A DNA stretch of 48,566 nt from Candidatus Gastranaerophilales bacterium (GTDB taxonomy: Bacteria; Cyanobacteriota; Vampirovibrionia; Gastranaerophilales; Gastranaerophilaceae): assembly GCA_944326675.1 (NCBI GenBank), contig CALVET010000015.1, positions 1 to 48,566 of the forward strand, read 5' to 3'. Below are positions 33,457-41,022 of this stretch, in pieces (position 1 is the first letter of the stretch; the number at the start of each line of letters is the position of its first letter). A program made the translations under genes and the position numbers. The notes beneath the pieces were generated by a model that had not been told where the DNA came from, did no database searches, and was given only the letters and a program-made list of their open reading frames with translations.

Positions 33457-35304
33457 ATGTCTTTTAACATCACGGATTTTTTAAAAAGCGCCAAAAGCAA
33501 CATTGAAACAAATTTAAGTACTTTAGCTTCTTCATGCGGAATCAATGTTCCCCAGCAAGATACAGCAGATGGAAGCATCTATACGGAAGCTGAACAAGAA
33601 GCACAACCTGTTATGCAAGAAGTAACTGTCGATAAATTTAGCGAGCTTTCACCCGAAGAACAACTAATAAGAACGACCTTGGCCCAAGAAAAAAATATCA
33701 TTGACGGCGAAATCAAAAGTGAAAAAACAGGTGATGCAGATATTTTCGTTGCAGAAAGCGGACGTGGTGCAGATGATGACAAAGGAGGCGTTGCTTGGTG
33801 TGCTGCATATGCTAACTACGTGATAGAAGAATCAGGCATGGAAGAAGCACAATGGTATAAAGATATAAGCCAAGACGTTAACAGAGATGGTGTAAATGAC
33901 GCTTGGACAGTTAAATATGTAAAGGCAGCAGCTGAAGAAGCAGGAGCCATAGTAACTGCAGATAAAACACAATCAGGCGATATTTGTTTCTTAAACAAAA
34001 ATCACATGGGCGTTGTAGCAAAAGTTGAAGATGATGGTACTATTTGCGTTGTTGCAGGTAACAGTGATGATAAAACTCAAGCATTCATGATTCAACCGCA
34101 AGATTATAATGATTATGCTTTTGCTAACACAACCGGTACAGATAGAACAAATGTTAATAATGCAGAAGGTGCAGTTGATGGCGCCATAGATTCAGATCCT
34201 AATGTAGTGACAGATAAATATAACCCAGATTCTATGGGCTTTAGTCAATACGATCAAAAAGATAACGACAGAACAGGCTATTATCATATAGATGAACTTG
34301 GTAAATACCAAGATTATCTTCTTTATGAACCGGGTACAGAAACCGTTACAACGGTTGTTACACCTACTCCGACAATGGCAACCCCGCAGCCTACACCTGT
34401 AACTTTAGATGTACCAGAGCCTTCTGTAAGTACTGATCCAGAGCCTTCTGTAAGTACTGATCCAGAACCATCTGTAAGTACCGATCCAGAGCCTTCTGTA
34501 AGTACTGATCCAGAACCTTCTGTAAGTACCGATCCAGAGCCTTCTGTAAGTACCGATCCAGAACCATCTGTAAGTACTGATCCAGAACCATCTGTAAGTA
34601 ACGAACCCAGTGACGAATGTCCTCCATTACCTGAAGTATCAGCAGAAGATACACCTATTGGCGGAAACGAACCTGAAACACCCGCTCCATCTGAAGGATC
34701 AGAAGCTCCTGAAGGTGAAACAACCGTTACACCTCAACCTGATGTAAGCGATGGCAACACAGATGCTGATGACAGTCAAACTGATATAGATACGGATACA
34801 ACACCTGAACCAAGTAATTCAACAACATCCGAACCGAGTGATTCAACTCCTGATTGCGGAGATAAGCCAAATGTCGGTATAGAAGATGGTCAAATTGATG
34901 CCGATGAACCACAAATGGATGCACCAAGCAACACTGCGCCATCTGAAACCGTTGACGAAGTTGAAGATACAACAGATACAGCTCAAAGTGCAGCCACAGG
35001 AAGCGCACCAAATGATATTTCAAGCTCAGATTCAAGCTCTGATTCAAGCTCTGATTCAAGCTCAGACACAAGCTCAGATTCAAGCTCTGACTCAAGCTCA
35101 GACACAAGCTCAGATTCAAGTTCTGACTCAAGCTCTGACTCAAGCTCAGACTCAAGCTCTGATTCAAGCTCAGACTCAAGCTCAGACTCAAGCTCAGACT
35201 CAAGCTCTGACACAAGCTCTGACACAAGCTCAGACACAAGCTCTGATTCAAGCTCACAAAGCGAAGATCAAGACGCAACAGATAGCGAAATTGAATTACA
35301 ATAA
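33457..35304 (+). CDS. CHAP-like peptidase with PEPSVSTD and Ser-Asp repeats
   Basis: A 615-residue acidic protein. Residues 95-215 resemble a CHAP amidase/peptidase: C115 in GVAWCAAYANYVI and H183 in KNHMGVVAKV, with VVAGN after it. An EF-hand-like DVNRDGVNDAW (140-150) could bind Ca2+. Then come eight PEPSVSTD repeats, a Pro/Glu/Thr/Asp linker, and 19 SSSD/TSSD units before the short end QSEDQDATDSEIELQ. No signal peptide, LPXTG or membrane anchor was found, so export must use another route. The architecture recalls Ser-Asp surface proteins of Gram-positives joined to a wall hydrolase. AAGGAAGG gives the ribosome site. Monocistronic. Confidence 0.8.
   Translation: MSFNITDFLKSAKSNIETNLSTLASSCGINVPQQDTADGSIYTEAEQEAQPVMQEVTVDKFSELSPEEQLIRTTLAQEKNIIDGEIKSEKTGDADIFVAESGRGADDDKGGVAWCAAYANYVIEESGMEEAQWYKDISQDVNRDGVNDAWTVKYVKAAAEEAGAIVTADKTQSGDICFLNKNHMGVVAKVEDDGTICVVAGNSDDKTQAFMIQPQDYNDYAFANTTGTDRTNVNNAEGAVDGAIDSDPNVVTDKYNPDSMGFSQYDQKDNDRTGYYHIDELGKYQDYLLYEPGTETVTTVVTPTPTMATPQPTPVTLDVPEPSVSTDPEPSVSTDPEPSVSTDPEPSVSTDPEPSVSTDPEPSVSTDPEPSVSTDPEPSVSNEPSDECPPLPEVSAEDTPIGGNEPETPAPSEGSEAPEGETTVTPQPDVSDGNTDADDSQTDIDTDTTPEPSNSTTSEPSDSTPDCGDKPNVGIEDGQIDADEPQMDAPSNTAPSETVDEVEDTTDTAQSAATGSAPNDISSSDSSSDSSSDSSSDTSSDSSSDSSSDTSSDSSSDSSSDSSSDSSSDSSSDSSSDSSSDSSSDTSSDTSSDTSSDSSSQSEDQDATDSEIELQ
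34414..34605 (+). repeat. eight tandem 24-base repeats (PEPSVSTD)
   Basis: Eight back-to-back 24-base units encode PEPSVSTD; the last ends PEPSVSNE. Units differ mainly at third codon positions (CCA/CCT, GAG/GAA, ACT/ACC), so copy number could change by slippage while frame is kept. Confidence 0.95.
35020..35256 (+). repeat. 12-base tandem repeats encoding Ser-Asp units
   Basis: Nineteen 12-base units of the form TCA-AGC-TCx-GAy encode SSSD or TSSD, then SSSQ. Each unit carries an AGCT core. Spurious open frames appear on both strands because of the periodicity. Confidence 0.95.
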
Positions 35305-35323
35305 TTTATTTTATTTAAATACC

Positions 35324-35356
35324 AAAAAAAGGAAGACTTAACATCTTCCTTTTTTA
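35324..35356 (+). terminator. terminator of the CHAP repeat protein gene
   Basis: AAAAAAAGGAAGA and TCTTCCTTTTTT form a long stem with a seven-base loop and a T-tail, 20 bases after the stop. Confidence 0.85.
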
Positions 35357-35461
35357 TTTGCAAATTTTACAAAATAAACTCATACATTAATCTGAATAAA
35401 AACAAGAATAATTGCACAAATTAAATTATAAAATTATAATCTAATTAAAAACGGAGAAAAA

Positions 35462-36058
35462 ATGAAAAAGGCGTTCACATTAGCGGAAATTATGATTTGC
35501 ATTTCAATTATGGGCATACTTGCCGTTATAATGCTATTAAATATTAAACCTGAAATGTTTAACAAAAAAAGCAATATTGCAAGTGCATATAAAACAATAG
35601 ATGAATTTGAAAAAGCAAGCCAAAAAATGAGAGAAAAAGAAAAAGACGCAGTTCCCTCAGGCGACTTTATGACTAAAATTCTTGGTGAATATGAATTTGC
35701 AATTATAAATGATGACGGAACCTTAAAAAACGCAACTCAAGTATTAGAATTATTTCAAAAATACATGAAAATTGAAAATATAGGCGAGGATTTTTGCAAT
35801 AATTCAGGATATTGCCCAGAAGGAGATTCTATTGTCGGCGCAAAATTAACAAGCGAAATCCATGTTGGTTTAGAAGTTTTAGAAAATATTGAAGATTGCC
35901 CGATTCCAAAAATTCCGACAGATCCTGATGCTGTGGTTCCCGAAAGAGGTAAATGCTGGGGTAAATTATATGTTGATACTAACGGCAAAGACCAGCCAAA
36001 TGAAGAAGGGGAAGACGTATTTATTTTTGGCTTAAACGAAAAAGGTGTTGCTTATTAA
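35462..36058 (+). CDS. type IV prepilin-like protein (pseudopilin)
   Basis: A 198-residue protein with a short leader and class III signal: MKKA|FTLAEIMICISIMGILAVIMLL, with Glu at position 5 of the mature form. The residue before the cut is Ala instead of the usual Gly. The soluble part (residues 40-198) is acidic with a Cys-bounded loop (DFCNNSGYCPEGD, and DCPIPKIP...GKC), probably disulphide-bonded. It would be processed by a prepilin peptidase and assembled in a pilus or type II-like fibre. CGGAG sits before the ATG. Its stop overlaps the facing gene by four bases. Confidence 0.9.
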   Translation: MKKAFTLAEIMICISIMGILAVIMLLNIKPEMFNKKSNIASAYKTIDEFEKASQKMREKEKDAVPSGDFMTKILGEYEFAIINDDGTLKNATQVLELFQKYMKIENIGEDFCNNSGYCPEGDSIVGAKLTSEIHVGLEVLENIEDCPIPKIPTDPDAVVPERGKCWGKLYVDTNGKDQPNEEGEDVFIFGLNEKGVAY

Positions 36059-36858
36059 CGCTCTTGATTAATTAAAAACAGGGTTTTATTAATTTTATTT
36101 AAAAGATTTTTTTCCTTTAAATCTATATTTTGACTTGAATATTTACCATCATTTACAGGTATATATTTTGAGTAATATCCCGCATCATATTTTAAATTAC
36201 CGAGTTCTTTAGCATAATAATTCGAATTTAAAATTTGTATATAGCTTTCCTTGTGTGATTCCGGCTTATTTTGATATTTTGTTTTCAAGTTTTTCGTATA
36301 TAAATCAACAACATTTACACAACCATTAAATCTTTGAATATCGCCTTTTTCTTCAATACATTTTTTTAAACTGTTGAGCGCATATTTAACCCTCTGAAGG
36401 TCATTAACATAAGTTGAAGATTTTTCTTGTTTAACAATTACATCTAAAAATAACGCATCATCAAAAGGAGCCTTTTGAAAATTTTCTTCTTTTTTTTCAA
36501 CATCATCAGGAATCAAAATATCCTCCTGCGGGCTTGATTTTGAATATTGCTTTTTATAATTAAAATCAGCTTCAATATCAGGCAAACTGCCATAATAACC
36601 CTTGGGAGTGTCTTCATATTTATTTGTCGAATAGTTAAATTTTTTATCCTTCTTTTTAAATTTTGAAAAAAAACCTTTCTTTTCTTCTTTTTTTTCTTCT
36701 ATTTTTTCCTTAATATCATCAATTTTTTGCTCATATTTCGGTTTAGAGTTTTTAGTGTCTTCAAAATATGTATCAATGAAAAAATCTTCTTGACAATAAG
36801 CCTGATTTATCATCAAGAAGATTACAAAAACAATTAATATAAAAATATTTTTTCTCAT
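36055..36858 (-). CDS. exported Lys/Glu-rich protein, function unknown
   Basis: A signal peptide (MRKNIFILIVFVIFLMINQAYC, possible lipobox-like end) is followed by a highly charged segment (residues 45-90, EEKKEEKKGFFSKFKKKDKKF) and a helical C-terminal domain (DLQRVKYALNSLKKCIEEKGD, CVNVVDLYTKNLKTKY). The charged middle may be a coiled coil. It follows the hook/rod gene by a few bases, so a flagellar link is possible. ATG 36858 is chosen; a TTG at 36873 would extend it by five residues, and neither has a good ribosome site. Confidence 0.7.
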   Translation of the reverse strand: MRKNIFILIVFVIFLMINQAYCQEDFFIDTYFEDTKNSKPKYEQKIDDIKEKIEEKKEEKKGFFSKFKKKDKKFNYSTNKYEDTPKGYYGSLPDIEADFNYKKQYSKSSPQEDILIPDDVEKKEENFQKAPFDDALFLDVIVKQEKSSTYVNDLQRVKYALNSLKKCIEEKGDIQRFNGCVNVVDLYTKNLKTKYQNKPESHKESYIQILNSNYYAKELGNLKYDAGYYSKYIPVNDGKYSSQNIDLKEKNLLNKINKTLFLINQER

Positions 36859-36876
36859 AACAACATTATTCAAAAT

Positions 36877-37710
36877 CTAGCTCAATAATTCCATGGCTGA
36901 TTGCAAAAGCTGCTTATATGTTGACATAATTTTACCTGATAAATCCAATTGGGTATTAGCTTCTTGCCAATAAGTCGCATTGGCTTTAAAATCAATGTTA
37001 GATAATTCAATTAAGCCGCTTCTTACTTCACCTTTACCTATTACGGGCTTTCCTGAATATTCGGTTTCCAAATATTGACCTTGTTTATATTCAAAAAGCT
37101 CTTGAGGATTATGAAAATTCATCAAAGCTAACTTATATAAAGGCGTACAATCTTTACCGTTATTAGCTTTTCCATATAAAATTCCGTCGCCTTTTATTTC
37201 ATATTCATCATATTTTCCTAAATATTTACCGTTATCAGGGTCAATCCAAAGTTTAATTTCGGTTGTCGGAACCGCCAAAGCACCGCCTTGGGCTATTGTA
37301 TCTTCATAAGCGCTATCAGATAAAGATTTTGTTCCTGACATAATCTCACCTTTATCGTTTAAAATATAGCCTTGAACTTTTGATCCGTCAGCTGCTTTAT
37401 ATACACCTTCGCCGTCAAACTTAAATTCACCCAATCTTGTGTAGGCAATTCTTCCTTCGTCATTTCTCAAAACAAAGAAACCATTGCCTTCAAGATAAAC
37501 ATTCTCATTTGATGTACCGGGAATTGCCTTACCTTGCCCGGTGTTTTTTAAGACTCTGTCAGGAACAGCAGCGTCAAGATATGTTTTAAATGTCATCTGG
37601 TTTTCCCTGTAGCCGGGAGTATATAGATTAACAAGGTTCTCTGAAATGGCATTCATCCACTGAACCGTTGTTTTTTGAGTGTTCATTGCATTAATATAGG
37701 AATCTCTCAT
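36877..37710 (-). CDS. flagellar hook/basal-body protein (FlgE/FlgF/FlgG family)
   Basis: A rod or hook subunit of the axial family. The N-terminal helix reads MRDSYINAMNTQKTTVQWMNAISENLVNLYTPGYRENQ, equal in pattern to the NNLANVNTPGYK signature but diverged. VYLEGNGFFVLRNDEGRIAYTRLGEFKFD (about residues 70-100) is typical of FlgF and FlgG, as is the C-terminal IELSNIDFKANATYWQEANTQLDLSGKIMSTYKQLLQSAMELL. The 277-residue length is close to FlgG or FlgF, shorter than FlgE. The exact paralogue is not decidable from this sequence. It overlaps the FliK-like gene by four bases. Confidence 0.88.
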   Translation of the reverse strand: MRDSYINAMNTQKTTVQWMNAISENLVNLYTPGYRENQMTFKTYLDAAVPDRVLKNTGQGKAIPGTSNENVYLEGNGFFVLRNDEGRIAYTRLGEFKFDGEGVYKAADGSKVQGYILNDKGEIMSGTKSLSDSAYEDTIAQGGALAVPTTEIKLWIDPDNGKYLGKYDEYEIKGDGILYGKANNGKDCTPLYKLALMNFHNPQELFEYKQGQYLETEYSGKPVIGKGEVRSGLIELSNIDFKANATYWQEANTQLDLSGKIMSTYKQLLQSAMELLS

Positions 37711-38363
37711 TGGTTACTCCTTTTTTTTCTTTGATTATTCGAATTGTTGTTTTCGCCTTTATATCGTGAATATCCGATTTGCGAATAATTTATCTGCGCA
37801 TCATCAAACCTTTGTTTTAAACAAGGAATATTTTGCTTCAAAAAACTTTCTACTTCAAAACTTCCCGGAATAAAATGTGTCAAAATCTTGCCTTCTTTAT
37901 CCAGTTTTAAAATTACGGTTACATCTTTATCAAAATCTAATCTTATGGCTTTTTTGGTTTCAATGGAGCTGTGCAGCATATTTAAAAGCGAATTAGAAGT
38001 CTTAATTGTTTTATCGTCTACATTTAAAGAAATTTTATCATCTTCAACGGTGTAGTTAATTATATTGTTTTGATTTAACAAATTAACAAAAAATATTGCA
38101 TCATTTACACCAATCTTAGAAGAATCTATATCAAACTCAGAACCAAAATCCAAATTTAAAAATTTTTCATTCAACTGCTCTTCAAAAGTCGGCTCTTTAC
38201 TATCGGAAATAAAAGAAATAATCTCTAAAAGCCTTGCTTTGATATCATCAAAAGGAGATGAAGGTTTAACGGTAATATAATCTTGCGAAATATTACCCGA
38301 TAAGCAGGTTTCATCAGGGGAAAGTTGGTTATATTCAATTGTAGACGGGGTGCTAATTTCCAT
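37707..38363 (-). CDS. putative FliK-like hook-length control protein
   Basis: A 218-residue protein lying between fliJ and the hook/rod gene, the position of fliK in many genomes. The C-terminal half reads RLDFDKDVTVILKLDKEGKILTHFIPGSFEVESFLKQNIPCLKQRFDDAQIN, which resembles the FliK C-terminal domain pattern (L-x-L-x-P...G-x-v-x-v-x-f ... LK-x-n-l-x-x-L-k). The N-terminal part is short and lacks the usual Pro/Gln-rich ruler. The assignment is from context and weak similarity. It overlaps fliJ by eleven bases. Confidence 0.5.
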   Translation of the reverse strand: MEISTPSTIEYNQLSPDETCLSGNISQDYITVKPSSPFDDIKARLLEIISFISDSKEPTFEEQLNEKFLNLDFGSEFDIDSSKIGVNDAIFFVNLLNQNNIINYTVEDDKISLNVDDKTIKTSNSLLNMLHSSIETKKAIRLDFDKDVTVILKLDKEGKILTHFIPGSFEVESFLKQNIPCLKQRFDDAQINYSQIGYSRYKGENNNSNNQRKKRSNQ

Positions 38364-38841
38364 TTTGTTTTTGCTTTTCTAAATATTCTATTAATTCTTG
38401 TTCTTGCTGCTTTTCTCTGTTTCTTATGAAGAATTTTTGCGAACCTATTTCGTTTAATTCTTTTAATTCAAGCGCTTTTTGTTCTTTAATATAATCTTCT
38501 TTTTGGTGCTCTTTATGTTTTTCTAAAACATTAACTTCCTGTTCTTTAACTTTTAATATTTCTTTTTCTTTGTTCAAATTTTCAATCGCTTGTCTTTTTT
38601 CTTCTTGGAGTTTTTCATCTTCTTCCCAAAGATGTTTAATATATTTATCATATTGATCAAACATCATAGGATCAGCGCTTCTCATCTGCTTTGTTAAGGT
38701 TTCGATTTGTTTTCTGTTTTCGATTATCAAATATTCAATTCGACTAACTTCTTCTTGCGCTTTTATTACAACTTGGAGTTGCTCTTCTTTTTTTCTTATT
38801 CTTATTTCAAGAATTTTTTGCAATCTGTATCTAAAAGGCAT
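38353..38841 (-). CDS. fliJ: flagellar export chaperone FliJ
   Basis: A 162-residue, almost fully helical coiled-coil protein: MPFRYRLQKILEIRIRKKEEQLQVVIKAQEEVSRIE, the family start, then continuous Glu/Lys/Gln-rich helices. FliJ fits into the FliI ATPase ring of the export apparatus. Its start is divergent from the exported-protein gene at 38986. A weak sigma28-like box (TAAA at 38901-38904, CGTTAT at 38878-38883, 17 bases apart) lies upstream. It heads the fliJ / fliK-like / hook gene unit. Confidence 0.88.
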   Translation of the reverse strand: MPFRYRLQKILEIRIRKKEEQLQVVIKAQEEVSRIEYLIIENRKQIETLTKQMRSADPMMFDQYDKYIKHLWEEDEKLQEEKRQAIENLNKEKEILKVKEQEVNVLEKHKEHQKEDYIKEQKALELKELNEIGSQKFFIRNREKQQEQELIEYLEKQKQNGN

Positions 38842-38970
38842 TAGATTATTCTTTCAAAGCACACTAAGCTATGAAATATAACGACCTGTTCATTTTTTTA
38901 TTTAATAAAAAATTTAATAAAGTCAAAAAAATCAACTAAATATATGATTTTAAATGTAAATAATATAGTT

Positions 38971-38976
38971 GATAAT
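38971..38976 (+). promoter_or_regulatory. GATAAT -10 box nine bases before an ATG
   Basis: GATAAT ends exactly nine bases before ATG 38986 with no Shine-Dalgarno between. This supports 38986 as the start over an in-frame ATG at 38944. Confidence 0.4.
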
Positions 38977-38985
38977 CTTATTGTT

Positions 38986-39927
38986 ATGATGAGGGGAATT
39001 ATATTTAAATTATTTTTATTATTATTTATGCTGTTTTGTAGTAGCCCAAATTGCTTTGCGCTAGAAAAAGTGGGCATAATTACAGACACACTCTTAACAC
39101 CAATTAACTACTATAATGCGTATTACAGAACTCCCTTATTTTTTGCACAAGATATTAAAGGCGAACTAAATAAAAAAAATGTTCAGGTTGTTGCTATTGA
39201 CACAACTCAAAATGCGCTAAAAGCAGCAGGATTAAGACAATATGACCTTGAATCACTGCAAGGACTTCAACAAGGCTATAACATAGAATATCCACTCTTA
39301 AAAAAAATCGCCAAGAATATAGGTGTTAAAAAAATGATTATTGTATCCATGGGTATGGATATTCAAAGAGATTTTTTAAAAAACACTGTTTGGAATGTAT
39401 TTAACGTATCCGGAATGGATGTAGTAAATCCAACTCACAGAGTGAGTGTTTATGTTGCATTTGTTGATGTAGACAAAGAACTTATGTTATGGGAAAGTAT
39501 ATACGCTAAAAACATAAGAAATAACAAAATGAAAAATCTCGATACAACAATTTCAAACAATTACGAAGGAATGTTGAGATTAAAAGAATACTCTAAATAT
39601 ATAAGTCCCGATATTGCATATAATGTTAAAATGAAAATGTTAAATCCAAACTATGTTGAACCGCCTACTTATATTACAAGAGAAAATCTTAAACAATATG
39701 CTAAAGACAAGCACAACATAGGTTCCAAAAAAGAACTGTCAGAAATTGACAGACAAAAATGGGATACAGAAAAACTAAAAGAAGACACAAAAGATAATAT
39801 CATTGAATTTACAAATGATACTAAAAACGGAATAAAAAATGTGGGAAATAAAACAAAAAATGGTATAATCAATCTTAAGAATAAAATATTCAAAAAGAAA
39901 AACCCGCAAAATGAAGAATGGCTATAA
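38986..39927 (+). CDS. exported protein upstream of fliL, function unknown
   Basis: It has a signal peptide (MRGIIFKLFLLLFMLFCSSPNCFA) when started at 38986/38989. A 170-residue central domain of alternating strands and helices (VGIITDTLLTPINYYNAYYRTPLFFAQDIKGEL, MIIVSMGMDIQ, RVSVYVAFVDVDKELMLWE) suggests an alpha/beta fold. The C-terminal tail is lysine-rich and repetitive (NDTKNGIKNVGNKTKNGIINLKNKI). I do not recognise the family. It is followed by fliL after 17 bases, so it may be a flagellar accessory or surface factor. Confidence 0.75.
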   Translation: MMRGIIFKLFLLLFMLFCSSPNCFALEKVGIITDTLLTPINYYNAYYRTPLFFAQDIKGELNKKNVQVVAIDTTQNALKAAGLRQYDLESLQGLQQGYNIEYPLLKKIAKNIGVKKMIIVSMGMDIQRDFLKNTVWNVFNVSGMDVVNPTHRVSVYVAFVDVDKELMLWESIYAKNIRNNKMKNLDTTISNNYEGMLRLKEYSKYISPDIAYNVKMKMLNPNYVEPPTYITRENLKQYAKDKHNIGSKKELSEIDRQKWDTEKLKEDTKDNIIEFTNDTKNGIKNVGNKTKNGIINLKNKIFKKKNPQNEEWL

Positions 39928-39944
39928 GCGATTACGGAGGAAAT

Positions 39945-40562
39945 ATGGTAAAACCTTTAAACGATAAAGAAGATAAAAATCCTAATAAAAAACAAATTGA
40001 GTTAAGTCCCAATGCAATAATGATTATCAATAATGTTGTAATGTTAATCGTAATAATTATTGCAATGATTATCATGTATATTCTGTTGGATTCATCATTT
40101 AATAAAAAAATATCAAAACTAATGCCGACTGATGAAGAACAAATTGACGAAACACAAGATGTTCAGCAAGAAGGCATTTTGCTTGATTTAGGGGATTTTA
40201 TTTTAAATCTGGCTGACGCAACACCAAGACGCTATTTAAAAGTCGGAATTGCAATGGAGTTATCTAAAACAGAAGAAGAAATTGCAACTTCAGAAGCTAT
40301 GGCGGATGCCAAGCCCCAAGGCGGACACGGCGCAAGCACTCCTGTTGACCCAAATGCAAGTATAATATCAGAAATGGAACGTTATAAACCTGCAATCAGA
40401 GATGCCGTTATTTCAGTTTTATCAAACAAAACTTCTGATGAATTATCTACTCCGACAGGAAAAGAATTAGCAAAAGAAGAAATAACAGAAATGGTTAACA
40501 ACGTCTTTGAAGGTCAAAGAGAAGTTATGAGAGTTAGTTTCGGACAATTTATTATTCAATAA
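39945..40562 (+). CDS. fliL: flagellar basal body-associated protein FliL
   Basis: A single-pass inner-membrane protein near the stator ring that supports torque. N-terminal polar region, one membrane helix (MIINNVVMLIVIIIAMIIMYILL), then the periplasmic FliL domain: ILLDLGDFILNLADATPRRYLKVGIAMELS, MERYKPAIRDAVISVLSNKTSDEL, REVMRVSFGQFIIQ. A Gly/Ala/Pro insert near residue 125 interrupts the usual spacing. ATG 39945 follows GGAGG at four bases; an upstream in-frame ATG at 39918 lies inside the previous gene and lacks a ribosome site. fliN follows after four bases. Confidence 0.93.
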   Translation: MVKPLNDKEDKNPNKKQIELSPNAIMIINNVVMLIVIIIAMIIMYILLDSSFNKKISKLMPTDEEQIDETQDVQQEGILLDLGDFILNLADATPRRYLKVGIAMELSKTEEEIATSEAMADAKPQGGHGASTPVDPNASIISEMERYKPAIRDAVISVLSNKTSDELSTPTGKELAKEEITEMVNNVFEGQREVMRVSFGQFIIQ

Positions 40563-40566
40563 AAAA

Positions 40567-41022
40567 ATGGAAGAAAATAAAAACAACATAAATGAAGATT
40601 TAACTTCTGAAATAAGCAATGAGGATTTATCGGCAGCCGAAAAAGCTGATAAAGAAAATCAAACTGAAAAAAATAATCTGCAAAACCAAGAAGAGTCTTC
40701 AAATAATCAATTAATAACCGTTAGACCCGTAAAATTTCAAGAATTTGAAAATATTACGGTAAACCACGCAATTAAAAAAAATCTCGATATTATGCTTGAT
40801 ATTCCAATGCACATAAGCGTTGAATTAGGTAGAACAAAATCAACAATAAGAGAGGTTATGGAACTTGAAAAAGGTTCTATAGTAGAATTAAATAAAATTG
40901 CAGGCGAACAAGTTGAAATATTTGTCAATCAAAAGCTTGTAGCAAAAGGGGAAGTTATTGTTATTGAAGACAAATTCGGAGTCAGAGTTACATCCACCAA
41001 TATCGTTAAACAAATAACCTAG
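40567..41022 (+). CDS. fliN: flagellar motor switch protein FliN
   Basis: The C-terminal SpoA domain is complete: [71 protein letters not shown]. The first 60 residues are an acidic, Asn/Glu-rich linker. FliN forms the lower C-ring that sets rotation and docks export cargo. It starts four bases after the fliL stop without its own Shine-Dalgarno, so translation is probably coupled. Its stop overlaps the facing recG by four bases. Confidence 0.94.
   Translation: MEENKNNINEDLTSEISNEDLSAAEKADKENQTEKNNLQNQEESSNNQLITVRPVKFQEFENITVNHAIKKNLDIMLDIPMHISVELGRTKSTIREVMELEKGSIVELNKIAGEQVEIFVNQKLVAKGEVIVIEDKFGVRVTSTNIVKQIT

Noticed and set aside
34414-35256. Tandem repeats considered as a CRISPR array
   Set aside because: Repeats are contiguous, lack unique spacers and stay in the frame of one long gene.
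34391-35341. Several long open frames on both strands in the CHAP gene
   Set aside because: They arise from the 24- and 12-base periodic repeats, have no ribosome sites and encode low-complexity sequence only.
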